The notes under the pieces: generated by a model
What the model saw: the letters and a program-made list of their open reading frames with translations, nothing else
Databases searched by the model: none
Told to the model about the DNA's origin: nothing
Assembly: GCF_000720325.1 (NCBI RefSeq)
Contig: NZ_JOJM01000059.1
Span: forward strand, 1-51,070
Length of the DNA stretch: 51,070 nt
Direction: 5' to 3'
Source of the DNA: Streptomyces sp. NRRL B-1347
GTDB taxonomy: Bacteria; Actinomycetota; Actinomycetes; Streptomycetales; Streptomycetaceae
Part shown: positions 7,587 to 16,300 of the stretch, piece by piece
Position numbering within the stretch: position 1 is the stretch's first letter
Layout of the letters: every line of letters begins with the position of its first letter
Made by a program: the position numbers and the translations under genes

Positions 7587-8371
7587 GGCTGTTCCCGGTG
7601 GACCTTCGTGTTGGAGGCCTGGGCGCGGGGGCGGACCACCAGCAGGTCGACGTTCACGTGCGGCGGGCGCGTGACCGCCCAGGTGATCGTGTCGGCGACG
7701 TCGTCGGCGGTCAGGGGCTCGGCCACGCCCGCGTACACCTTCGCGGCCTTCTCCGCGTCGCCGCCGAAGCGGGTGAGGGCGAAGCCCTCCGTCCTGACCA
7801 TGCCGGGGGCGATCTCGATGACGCGGACGGGGGTGCCGACGATCTCCAGGCGGAGGGTCTCGGCGAGGACGTGGGCGCCGTGCTTGGCGGCGACGTAGCC
7901 CGCGCCGCCCTCGTACGTGGCGTGGCCCGCGGTGGAGGAGACGACGACCACCGTGCCGTCGCCGCTCGCGGTGAGGGCGGGCAGCAGGGCCTGGGTGACG
8001 TTCAGCGTGCCGATGACGTTCGTCTCGTACATCTGCCGCCAGTCGGCCGGGTCGCCGGTGGCGACCGGGTCGGCGCCGAGCGCGCCGCCCGCGTTGTTCA
8101 CCAGGACCGCGATCTTCTGGAAGGCCGTGGCGAAGGTGTCGACGGCCGCGCGGTCGGTGACGTCGAGCGCGTATGCCGTCGCGCTGTGGCCCGCGTCCGT
8201 CAGCTCCTCCGCGAGCGCCTCGACGCGGTCCTTGCGGCGGGCCGTCAGGACGACGCGGTATCCGGCCTCGGCGAGGCCGCGCGCCGTCGCGGCGCCGATG
8301 CCGCCGCTGGCGCCGGTGACGACGGCGATGCCGGGCTTGCGGGGGGTGTCGGCGTGCGGCGTGGACGGCAT
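7583..8371 (-). CDS. Short-chain dehydrogenase/reductase
   Basis: A 262-aa classical SDR. The Rossmann motif TGASGGIG is near residue 20, NNAGGALG marks the structural loop, and VSSTAGHATYEGGAGYVAAKHG supplies the Ser...Tyr-x-x-x-Lys catalytic set. An Arg-rich loop (TARRKDR) after the second beta strand suggests NADP(H) preference. Substrate cannot be read from sequence. It is the first gene of a two-gene unit with the small membrane protein downstream. Confidence 0.9.
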   Translation of the reverse strand: MPSTPHADTPRKPGIAVVTGASGGIGAATARGLAEAGYRVVLTARRKDRVEALAEELTDAGHSATAYALDVTDRAAVDTFATAFQKIAVLVNNAGGALGADPVATGDPADWRQMYETNVIGTLNVTQALLPALTASGDGTVVVVSSTAGHATYEGGAGYVAAKHGAHVLAETLRLEIVGTPVRVIEIAPGMVRTEGFALTRFGGDAEKAAKVYAGVAEPLTADDVADTITWAVTRPPHVNVDLLVVRPRAQASNTKVHREQP

Positions 8372-8458
8372 GGGGGCTGCTCCCTCGGGTGCGGGGCTCG
8401 TCTGCGGGGCTCGTACGGGCGTTCTTCTCGCTCCGGCAGTCAGGATAGGCCGGGGGCC

Positions 8459-8794
8459 TCACTCGCCTCGCGGCGCGTACATGATCACGGCCATGCCCGC
8501 GAGGCACACCAGGGCGCCGATGACGTCCCACCGGTCGGGCCGGTATCCGTCCGCGACGGCGCCCCAGGCGAGCGAGCCCGCCACGAAGACCCCGCCGTAC
8601 GCCGCCAGGATGCGCCCGAACTCGGCGTCGGGCTGGAGGGTCGCGACGAAGCCGTAGAGGCCGAGGGCGAGGACGCCCGCGCCGATCCACACCCAGCCCC
8701 GATGCTCCCGCACGCCCTGCCAGACGAGCCAGGCACCGCCGATCTCGAAGAGGGCGGCGACGGCGAAGAGGGCGGCGGAGCGTGCGACGAGCAT
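8459..8794 (-). CDS. YnfA/UPF0060 family small membrane protein
   Basis: A 111-aa, four-helix membrane protein matching the YnfA family: [44 protein letters not shown] and [12 protein letters not shown] are family landmarks, and the length fits. YnfA proteins resemble small multidrug resistance transporters; efflux activity here is untested. The SD is weak. Confidence 0.9.
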   Translation of the reverse strand: MLVARSAALFAVAALFEIGGAWLVWQGVREHRGWVWIGAGVLALGLYGFVATLQPDAEFGRILAAYGGVFVAGSLAWGAVADGYRPDRWDVIGALVCLAGMAVIMYAPRGE

Positions 8795-8830
8795 GCCGAT
8801 CAGGGTGTCACGGCCGGTGGCGCCGGCCGG

Positions 8831-9382
8831 TCAGCCGGTCCGCGGCTGCCGTGGCGCTCCGCCGGTCAGGTCGAGCGCCCAGTCGTTGCACCGGCTCCAG
8901 CGGCCCTTCGGGTACTCGAAGTCGCCCGCGCCCACGAGGGTGAAGCCGACCTTGCGGCAGACGGCGTTGGACGGGCCGTTCGTCGCGGCGGGGAAGGCGT
9001 ACAGCGTGGGGTGCCGTCCGGCCGCGCGGGCCTCCCCGACGACCAGGCGGGTCGCGGTGACGGCGATGCCCCGGCCCTGGAACTCCGGCAGGACGCCCCA
9101 GCCCGTCTCCCAGACGGTGTGTCCGGAGTGGATGGCCTCCCAGAACCCGACGAGTCCCGCGGGCTCTTCCGTGTCCGTCGTCACGATCTTGAACATCCGG
9201 CCCGTGCCGTTCAGGTGCAGATATCTGTGGTGGCGGTCGCGCAGCTTCTCCTCGGCCTCGGGGCCGCCCAAGTGCGCCGTCATCTCCGGGCTGTTGTGCC
9301 GTACGAGCTGCGGGAGGTCGTCCTTGCCGTACGGGACGAGGCGGACCGGTGGCGGCTGTGCCGTGCTGGGTGTGCGCTCCAT
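8831..9382 (-). CDS. GNAT family N-acetyltransferase
   Basis: A 183-aa GCN5-type acetyltransferase. The acetyl-CoA binding motif appears as GWGVLPEFQGRGIAVTATRLV (Q-x-x-G-x-A type, about residues 93-113), followed by the NGPSNAVCRKVGF segment typical of the last helix of this fold. It resembles RimJ/RimL-like members acting on small molecules or protein N-termini; the acceptor is unknown. It stands alone, 36 bp from the ynfA-like start. Confidence 0.85.
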   Translation of the reverse strand: MERTPSTAQPPPVRLVPYGKDDLPQLVRHNSPEMTAHLGGPEAEEKLRDRHHRYLHLNGTGRMFKIVTTDTEEPAGLVGFWEAIHSGHTVWETGWGVLPEFQGRGIAVTATRLVVGEARAAGRHPTLYAFPAATNGPSNAVCRKVGFTLVGAGDFEYPKGRWSRCNDWALDLTGGAPRQPRTG

Positions 9383-9467
9383 GTCCTCACGGTAGGGCGG
9401 GGGTCTGACAAGGCGGCCTGAGCTGCGCGTTCACCGCCGCCCGTCGCCCGCAGGGACGCCGTCGCTC

Positions 9468-10280
9468 TCACCGCGGCGCGTACGCCGTCGGCGGCACCCC
9501 CACCGTCGCCGTGAAGTCCCGTACGAGATGGGCCTGGTCGGCGTACCCGAGGTCGGCGGCGAGGCCCGCCCAGTCCACGGCCGCCTCGGTCTCGGCCCGC
9601 TCCAGGGCCTCGTGGATGCGGTAGCGCAGGATGACCCACTTGGGGCCGACGCCGACGTACGTCGCGAAGAGGCGCTGGAGCGCCCGGACCGATACGCCCT
9701 CGGCGCGCGCGAAGGCGCTCACGCGCCGGATGGCGCGGTCGGCGCGGACGCGGTCCACCAGGGCCATGGCGAGGTCCGCCTGCGGGTCCGGCGCGGGCCC
9801 GAGCCGGGTCAGGAAGGCGTCTAGCGCGGCCACGCGCGCGTGCTCGTCCTCGGGTCCCGTCACGTCCCGTGCGGCGTGCTGCGGTACGGCGTCGAAGACG
9901 TGCCCGAGGGGCAGCTGCCGCCCGGTCAGCTCCGCCACGGCGTGCCACGGGGCGAACGGCCGGAAGCCGCCCGGCCGGAACTGGACGCCGCACACCCGGC
10001 CGCGCCCTTCGAGCTTCTTGCTGAACAGGCCGAGTCCGACGCCCGCCACCTCCCCGAAGGGCTCGCCGCCCGCCGATTCCTGGAAGACGACGTTCACGGA
10101 GGGGTGGGGCACCACGTGCGACACGTACGGCTCGGGCAGGTCCCAGTCGATGAGCCAGTAGTGCTCCAGGTAGGGCCGCAGCGGGGGTGCGGGCACGTGG
10201 CGCCGGAACCGGACGCGCCGCATGAGGTCCGCGGCGTCGACGATGCCCCGGGTGTCGCGGCGGGGGCTCTGAGCTGGCAT
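9468..10280 (-). CDS. AraC family transcriptional regulator
   Basis: A 270-aa regulator. The N-terminal half (about 20-150) contains RPYLEHYWLIDWDLPEPYVSHVVPHPSVNVVF, typical of the sensing domain found ahead of AraC HTH domains in actinobacteria. The C-terminal ~100 residues hold the two helix-turn-helix units (GVSVRALQRLFATYVGVGPKWVILRYRIHEA and AADLGYADQAHLVRDFTATVG). The start at MPAQSPRR is chosen because upstream sequence is a repeat tract. It is divergent from the TIGR03086-type gene across a 259-bp repeat-rich region, which suggests local control of that gene. Confidence 0.88.
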   Translation of the reverse strand: MPAQSPRRDTRGIVDAADLMRRVRFRRHVPAPPLRPYLEHYWLIDWDLPEPYVSHVVPHPSVNVVFQESAGGEPFGEVAGVGLGLFSKKLEGRGRVCGVQFRPGGFRPFAPWHAVAELTGRQLPLGHVFDAVPQHAARDVTGPEDEHARVAALDAFLTRLGPAPDPQADLAMALVDRVRADRAIRRVSAFARAEGVSVRALQRLFATYVGVGPKWVILRYRIHEALERAETEAAVDWAGLAADLGYADQAHLVRDFTATVGVPPTAYAPR

Positions 10281-10370
10281 GGCGCGATCGTATGCGCGGG
10301 GTCGGACGGGGGCCGGGAGCGGCGGCCCCGCGCGGGGTGTCGTGACGCCCCGGCCTCGGGAACCGTCCCC

Positions 10371-10427
10371 GGAGACCCCGGAGACCCCGGAGACCCCGGA
10401 GACCCCGGATCCCGGATCCCGGATCCC
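10371..10427. repeat. Short tandem repeats (9 bp x4 and 7 bp x3) in a divergent intergenic region
   Basis: Four copies of GGAGACCCC (10371-10406) run directly into three copies of GGATCCC (10407-10427), followed by looser CCGGA repeats. The tract sits between the divergent araC-type and TIGR03086-type genes. Confidence 0.9.
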
Positions 10428-10539
10428 GGAGCCCCCGGACCTCCGGACCCCGGAGACCCCCGGAGAACCGCCCCTCACGCGCGCGTGGGCGTCGCGTTTG
10501 TTCAAGCCTCCGCCGCGCCCCTCCTCGTACGGTCGCGAC

Positions 10540-11145
10540 ATGAACACCGACCACAAGCTCAGCGATCTGATGGCGGTCGCCGCGGCCCGTGCCACCCCGG
10601 TGGTCCGGGGCATCGGCGACGAACAGCTCGGCGCGCCCACGCCCTGTGCGGAGTACGACGTCAAGGACCTCGTGAACCACCTCCTCCACGTGGTGGTGGA
10701 GTTCCAGGCGCTGGCCGCCAAGGGGAGTGCCGACTTCACGGTCACGCCCGACTACGTGGCCCGGGACGCGGACTGGCGGGAGCGGTTCGCGCGGGAGGCC
10801 GACGGGCTCGCGGCCGCCTGGTCCGCTCCGGGGGCCGACGAGGGCACGACGGGCACGATGGGTCTCCCGGCGGCCACCGTCGGGGCGATGGCGCTGCTCG
10901 ATCTGACCGTCCACGCGTGGGACTTGGCGCGTGCGACCGGTCAGGAGTACGAGGTGCAGGCCGGAGCGCCGGGCGCGCCGGGCCTCGCGGACGTCCTGGA
11001 GGTGCTGCGCGGGGCCGTCGAGGGCATGGCACCGACGGCCCGCTCGATGGGCGTCTTCGGGGAGCCGGTTCCGGTACGTGAGGACGCCACCTCGCTGGAG
11101 CGGCTGCTGGCCCGGACGGGACGGGATCCCGCCTGGCTCAAGTAG
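10540..11145 (+). CDS. TIGR03086 / mycothiol-dependent maleylpyruvate isomerase-like metal-binding protein
   Basis: A 201-aa DinB-like four-helix protein. Landmarks are the N-terminal TPCAEYDVKDLVNHLLHVVVEF, with a metal-ligand type His, and LLDLTVHAWDLARATGQ in the second half, which match the TIGR03086/MDMPI-N group common in actinobacteria. Members are thought to bind a metal and use mycothiol; the reaction is not known for this one. The ATG at 10540 fits the family N-terminus; upstream in-frame sequence is repeat tract. The divergent AraC gene is a likely regulator. Confidence 0.85.
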   Translation: MNTDHKLSDLMAVAAARATPVVRGIGDEQLGAPTPCAEYDVKDLVNHLLHVVVEFQALAAKGSADFTVTPDYVARDADWRERFAREADGLAAAWSAPGADEGTTGTMGLPAATVGAMALLDLTVHAWDLARATGQEYEVQAGAPGAPGLADVLEVLRGAVEGMAPTARSMGVFGEPVPVREDATSLERLLARTGRDPAWLK

Positions 11146-11268
11146 CCGTTTTTCACCGGGCGTTCGCACACGGGATGACCAGCGCCAGTCTTCCGCTGGA
11201 GTGCCATTGCAGCCACCATGGAAGCGGATTCTGAGTCGCGGAACCGTTACGTCAGGGGGAACCACGGT

Positions 11269-11487
11269 ATGGCGGAGTCTGCGAAGGACTTCTGTTCCGA
11301 CTTGGTCGATCTGTCCGGGGTCTCCTTGGTCTCCTTGGCGGAGCTGCACGCCGGTGACGATCCGGTGCTGCGGCGGGCACTGAACCGGGCGGCGCGCCGG
11401 GCGAGCGTGTTCGCCGGCACGCTGGACGAGCAGAACAGCGAGGAAATGGCACTGCTGCGCGGAGACCGGCCGAGGCAGCGGAAGTGA
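11269..11487 (+). CDS. FxsA-like small peptide, putative RiPP precursor lacking the FxSxx tail
   Basis: A 72-aa protein. Residues 12-45 (LVDLSGVSLVSLAELHAGDD, then PVLRRALNRAARRAS) match the conserved leader pattern I know from FxSxx-COOH precursors (xVDxxGVSLxxL ... DxVLxRAxxR). The C-terminus, however, is Arg/Gln-rich (ending DRPRQRK) and does not end in Phe-x-Ser-x-x. The ATG at 11269 has AGGGGGA at good spacing; an in-frame ATG at 11218 lacks an SD and would add 17 residues. The stop overlaps the GTG start of the HExxH gene (GTGA), so the two are translationally coupled. The modification site cannot be read from sequence; candidates are the hydrophilic residues after SVFAG. Confidence 0.65.
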   Translation: MAESAKDFCSDLVDLSGVSLVSLAELHAGDDPVLRRALNRAARRASVFAGTLDEQNSEEMALLRGDRPRQRK

Positions 11488-13364
11488 TCGAAGGGCGGCT
11501 GGACCGCTACCGGCTCCCCGAGGAGTCGTTGAGGTCCATCGCCGCAGGTGACGCCGGGGCTCCGGAGCTGCGGCTGCTGCGGTCGGCCCAGCGCAGCCAG
11601 CTGCTGCTCGTCCTCAGGTCGCTGGTGGATCACAGCGGTGTGGCGCGGGCCAGGCCGCCGCGCGTGGGCGCGGTGGCGTCGGCGGAGTCCGCCTGGCACC
11701 TCCTGGCGGCCGCGCAGCGGAGGGACCCGGGCGCGGTGGACGTGGTCCTCGCGGACCCCATGGTGATGGCCTGGGCCCTGCGTCTGCTGCGGCGCCTGGG
11801 AGGGGCCGGGCCGGGCGCGGCTTCCCCGGCGGCGCCGCTGTGGGCGGATGTCGGCCAGTTGTACGCGCTGGCCGCTGCGGCGGCACTGCGTGCCGGGAGC
11901 GACGCCGTCGTGGGCGTGCCGGCCCACCGGGGCGTGGTGTGGGTGCCGGGCGCCGGGGTCGTGGGCCCGCTGTCGTCCCGCAGGTGGAGCGGGGCCGAGG
12001 TGCGGGTGGCCGCGGACGGCGCCGTCGTACGGGGGGAGAGCGGGGAGGTGCGGCTGCCGCGGGACCTGGGCGCGGCGGCGCCCGGGTGGCACCCGCTGCC
12101 CGTGCTGTGGGACGCGGCGCCCTGGGGCGAGGGGCCGGGGGGCTCCCTGTGCCTCGACACGGTCACGCCGTACCGCGACTTCGAGGTGGCACCGCGTGCT
12201 CCGGTGCGGATGGCGGGGCGCAGGTCCGGCCTCTGGCGGGAGCGGGTCGCCGGTGCCTGTGCCCTGCTGGCCCGTGAGTCCCCCGCGGACGCGGCGCGTC
12301 TCGCGGCGCTGGTGCGGGTCCTGGTGCCGCGGGCCTTCACGGCGTCCACGCGGGGTCAGGTGGCCAGTTCCTCCTCGCCCGACGCCTTCGGCGCGGTCAC
12401 GCTGTCCCTGCCGTACGACGAGGCGCAGATGGCGGCCACGCTGGTGCACGAGACCCGGCACCAGCAGCTGAACGCGCTGCTCGGGCTCGTACCGCTGGTG
12501 CGCGAGTCGGCGGCGGGGGCGCGGCGGCCGCTGTACTACGCGCCGTGGCGCAGTGATCCCCGGCCCGCGTACGGCCTGCTGCACGGGGTGTTCGCGTTCG
12601 CGGGCGTGACACGTTTCTGGCGGCTGCACCGGGAGTTCGTCACGGGGGACGAGGCGCGGCGTGCCGACTTCGAGTTCGCCGTGTTCCGGCAGCAGGTGCG
12701 GGAGGTCGCCGTGACGCTGCTCGCGGGTGCGGAACTCACGGCTGCAGGGCGGCTGTTCGTCGAGGAGATCGCGGGGGCGGCCGAGCGGTGGGCGAAGGAG
12801 GACGTCCTGCCCGGGCCCGCCGGTCTTGCCGCGCGCTACTGCGCGTTGCGGCGTGCCGTGTGGCGGGCGCGGCACATGGAGCTGGACGGGGCGGCGGCGC
12901 GGCGTGCGGCCGTGGCACGGGTGGCGGGGCTGCCCGCGCCGCCGCTGCCGGGGTCGCGGCTGCGGCCGCGTCCGGACGCGATCCGTACGGACACCTTCGG
13001 TCATGTGGTGCGGCTTCACCTGGGGACGCCGGACGCGTTCGTCCGCCGCTGGCGGAAGGCCGACGCGGACCGGGACGCGGTGATCGGTGCCGAGTGCGCG
13101 TCGGTGGCCGGGGACGCCGAGGGTGCCGCGCGCCGGTACGCGGCGTGGACCGCGGCGGAGCCGCACGACGCGGAGGCGTGGATCGGCGCGGCCCTTGCCC
13201 GCCCGGACAGGACCGCGGCCGCGGCGCTGCTGCTCGACCGCCCGGAGGCCGTGGCGGCGGTGCGCCGGGCGATCTCGGCCGCGGGTGCGGAGCCACCCCC
13301 GCCGATGGAGTTGGCGGAGTGGCTCCGCGGTGCGCCTGCCGCGCCCGGCGGGGGCGGCGGCTAG
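11484..13364 (+). CDS. HExxH-motif (aKG-HExxH-type) peptide beta-hydroxylase-like protein
   Basis: A 626-aa protein with HETRH at residues 322-326 in the context ATLVHETRHQQLNALL, followed by the family landmarks YYAPWRSDPRP and GLLHGVFAFAGVTRFW. This is the HEXXH-motif domain linked to FxSxx RiPP systems and more recently annotated as 2-oxoglutarate-dependent peptide beta-hydroxylase. The N-terminal third (LRLLRSAQRSQLLLVLRSLVD) resembles peptide-recognition parts of the same family. The gene is coupled to the small peptide gene upstream, the likely substrate. Its TAG stop lies on a CTAG shared with the stop of the convergent giant gene. No radical SAM maturase gene is in the window. Confidence 0.8.
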   Translation: MIEGRLDRYRLPEESLRSIAAGDAGAPELRLLRSAQRSQLLLVLRSLVDHSGVARARPPRVGAVASAESAWHLLAAAQRRDPGAVDVVLADPMVMAWALRLLRRLGGAGPGAASPAAPLWADVGQLYALAAAAALRAGSDAVVGVPAHRGVVWVPGAGVVGPLSSRRWSGAEVRVAADGAVVRGESGEVRLPRDLGAAAPGWHPLPVLWDAAPWGEGPGGSLCLDTVTPYRDFEVAPRAPVRMAGRRSGLWRERVAGACALLARESPADAARLAALVRVLVPRAFTASTRGQVASSSSPDAFGAVTLSLPYDEAQMAATLVHETRHQQLNALLGLVPLVRESAAGARRPLYYAPWRSDPRPAYGLLHGVFAFAGVTRFWRLHREFVTGDEARRADFEFAVFRQQVREVAVTLLAGAELTAAGRLFVEEIAGAAERWAKEDVLPGPAGLAARYCALRRAVWRARHMELDGAAARRAAVARVAGLPAPPLPGSRLRPRPDAIRTDTFGHVVRLHLGTPDAFVRRWRKADADRDAVIGAECASVAGDAEGAARRYAAWTAAEPHDAEAWIGAALARPDRTAAAALLLDRPEAVAAVRRAISAAGAEPPPPMELAEWLRGAPAAPGGGGG

Positions 13365-16300
13365 AGCGAGATCAGGTCGATGTCGGCGTTGGCCCTGAGT
13401 CCCTTCTCGGCGTCGCGGGTCGCGGGGTGGGAGGGGCCGAGGATGGTCCGGTAGGTGGACAGCGCCTCGTCGAGGATCTGCCCGCTCTCCTCCGCGCGGC
13501 CCAGGGCCTTGAGGTCGTGGCTGAGGTTCAGCTGCACGGCGAGGTTCGCGGGGTGGCGCTCGCGCAGCCGCGCGGCTTCCTCCGCGACGGCCGCGTCGAT
13601 CTCGTAGGCCCGGTCGGGGCGGCCGAGTGCGAAGTGGTCGCTGGCGAGGTTCATCCGGGCGAGCAGGGTGCGCGGGTGCTCGGCGGCGAGGGTGCGGGTG
13701 AGGCCGTCGACGATCTCCTGGTCCAGGGCGAGTGCGCCGTCGTTCTCGCCGAGCAGCCGCAGCGTCACGGCGAGGTTCATGGCCATGGCGTGACTGTGCG
13801 GGTGTTCGCGGCCGTAGAGTCCGCGGTGCTCCTCCAGGGCCTGCTCGGTCAGCTGTCGGGACTCCTGGAGCTTGCCGACCTGGCGCAGGTCGTTGGCGTG
13901 GCTGATGGCCATCTGGAGGTACTGGCGGCTGCGTTCCCCGAAGCGGCCGCGCACCAGGGAGATGTACGGGGTGGAGAGTTCGTACGCGCCTTCGTGGTCG
14001 CCCTTCTTGCGGCGGGTGACGCACAGGTTGCGGACCACCTGGACGGTGAACCAGTGGTCTCCGCCGAGTTGGTCCCGCAGGTCCTCGGCCAGTTGCTCGT
14101 ACCCTTCGAGCGCTTCCTCGTACCGGCCCACTTCCTGGAGGTCGAGGAGGTAGGCGTTGTAGGTGGTGAGGGTGTAGAGGTGGTCCTCGCCGAGGACTTC
14201 CACGCGGCGCTGCCAGGTGTCGTGGTCCAGCTCGCGCGCCGTCTCCGGGGAGCCCGCGAGGCGCAGGCTCACCGCGTAGTTGTGCGCGGTGAGGAGGGTG
14301 GCGGGGTCGTCGGGGCCGAATTCGGCGAGGCTCGTCTCGTAGACGCGCTGGTCGATCTCGCGGGCTTCGTAGAAGTTGCCGCGGATGCGGTGGTTGCCGG
14401 CCATGAAGCTCTGGGCCTGGAGGGTGTTCTCGTGGGCGTCGCCGAGGACGCGGCGGTAGCGGTCGACGAGTTCGGCCTGCATGTGGAAGGCGCGGTCGAG
14501 GTCGAGGTTCTGCTCGCGCAGGGTCTCGGCGATCTGCTGGTCGATGCTGAGGACTTCCTCGTGGTCCTCTCCCAGCCGGTCCCGCCAGATCTCGGCCGCC
14601 CGCTCGCCCAGGTTGAGGGCGGCGGCGTAGTCGCCGCGCGCCCGCAGGAACCACACCTCGTTGAGGACGAGGCGGCGGGTCCAGCCCTCTTCGCACTCGA
14701 CGGCGTTGGAGGCCCGCAGATGGGTGAGGAGCGAGGAGTAGCGCGGCCAGAAGGTGGCGCGCTGGGGGTTCCTGGGGTCGGCGTTGGACAGGAGCTGGTG
14801 GGCGGCGTGCCGCATCTGGGCCCGCTCCTGCGGGTTCATCTGCTCGACGAGGACGCGCTGGACCAGGCGGTGCAGCTGGACGGTGGACTGGCGGTGGTCG
14901 ATGCGGGCGAGGGCGTACCGGCCGATCTCGCGGACGGCGCGGCCGAGTTTGACGGGGTCGTCGAGCGCGGCCTGGAGTTCCTGGGGCACGGAGATGCCGC
15001 GGACGGCGGAGAAGAGGTCCCAGGAGATGGGTTCGGGGGCGAAGAACGCGCAGACCTGGAGGAGTTGGAGGGCGTCTGGGCGGTCCTCGCGGAGGCGTTC
15101 CAGGGACACGTTCCAGGCGGCGGCGACCGGCATCTCGTAGTCCGGCGGCGGGTCGGACCGCAGGAGCTCGGCCCACTTGCGTTCGAAGAGCTCCAGGTAC
15201 TGCTGGACGGGCATGCCCGTCTCGGCGAGCCAGACGGAGGCCTGCTCGACGGCGAGGGGCAGGTCGCCGAGGGAGGACGCGAGGTGGTTGACGGCCTCGT
15301 CGGGCAGCTCGGGGCTGCGGCGGCGGAGCAGTGAGACGCTCTCCTCGCGGGCGAACACGTCGACCTCGAGGGAGCTCGCCGTGTGGGACCACTGGACGTT
15401 CCGTGAGGTGACGAGGATGCGTCCGGGGCCGTCGCTGGGGAAGTACTTGCGTACTTCTTTGGGGTCTTCCGCGTTGTCGAACACCAGCAGCCAATCGCTG
15501 TAGGGCTCGCCCCTGCGCAGGGCGTCGAGGACGGCCGGGACCGCGGAGATCTCGGAGCCGACCTGGAGCCCCATCTGCTCGCCCAGTTCGATGAGGGACT
15601 GGACGATCTGGTTCTCCTGCTCGGACGCCACCCACCAGATGAGCCGGTAGTCGCGGCTGTGCCGGTACACGTACTCGACGGCGATCTGGGACTTCCCGAC
15701 ACCGCCCATGCCGTGCAGTGCCTCGGGGAGTACGGCGGTGACTCCGGTGCCGAGGCGGTCCTGCAGCTGTTCGAGCAGGGCTTCGCGGCCGGTGAAGTTC
15801 CTGTTCCGCTGCGGTACGTTCCCCCAGATTCGGGGCGGGTCGTGCGGGCCGCGCGGGCCCGGGGCAACCGGCAGACCGGCAGACACGGCGGGGCCTCCAG
15901 GAAGGGAGCGAGGGGGAGCAGAGGGGGAGGGGGGTGGGGTGGGTGCGGGAGAGCTGGGAGCAGTGGGGGGTGTGGCGGTGGAGGGCGCGGCCTGGGATGG
16001 AGGCGACGACGAAGAGCCCGTGCGGTCGGGGGTGTTCGCCTGGGCTTGCGGCCGGTACCGTATCGCAGTTTGACGGCTCTTTTTCAAGTTTGACCCGCTA
16101 TCAGCCTGTGAGTACTGTAATGACTGCTTATGTCCTGATGTAAAGGCTTCGGCTTGGGTCAGGGCGCGCGGGCCTGCCGCATGGCTTTGCAACAGCCTTC
16201 CCAGGTGATCGGCGCGGGCGAGATAGGGCCCCGAAAGGGCGCAGAGCGCGGTGTAGAGGTGCGTCACGAAAGGGCGCGTCTGGTCCGTGATCGGCGGGTC

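Noticed and set aside
12788..15334. 848-aa plus-strand frame opposite the TPR region
   Set aside because: It is the antisense of regular TPR codons, giving a Val/Gly/Glu pattern with no motif.
11247..15635. 1462-aa minus-strand frame opposite the HExxH gene
   Set aside because: Pro/Arg low-complexity, no domain visible, overlaps two well-supported genes in other frames.
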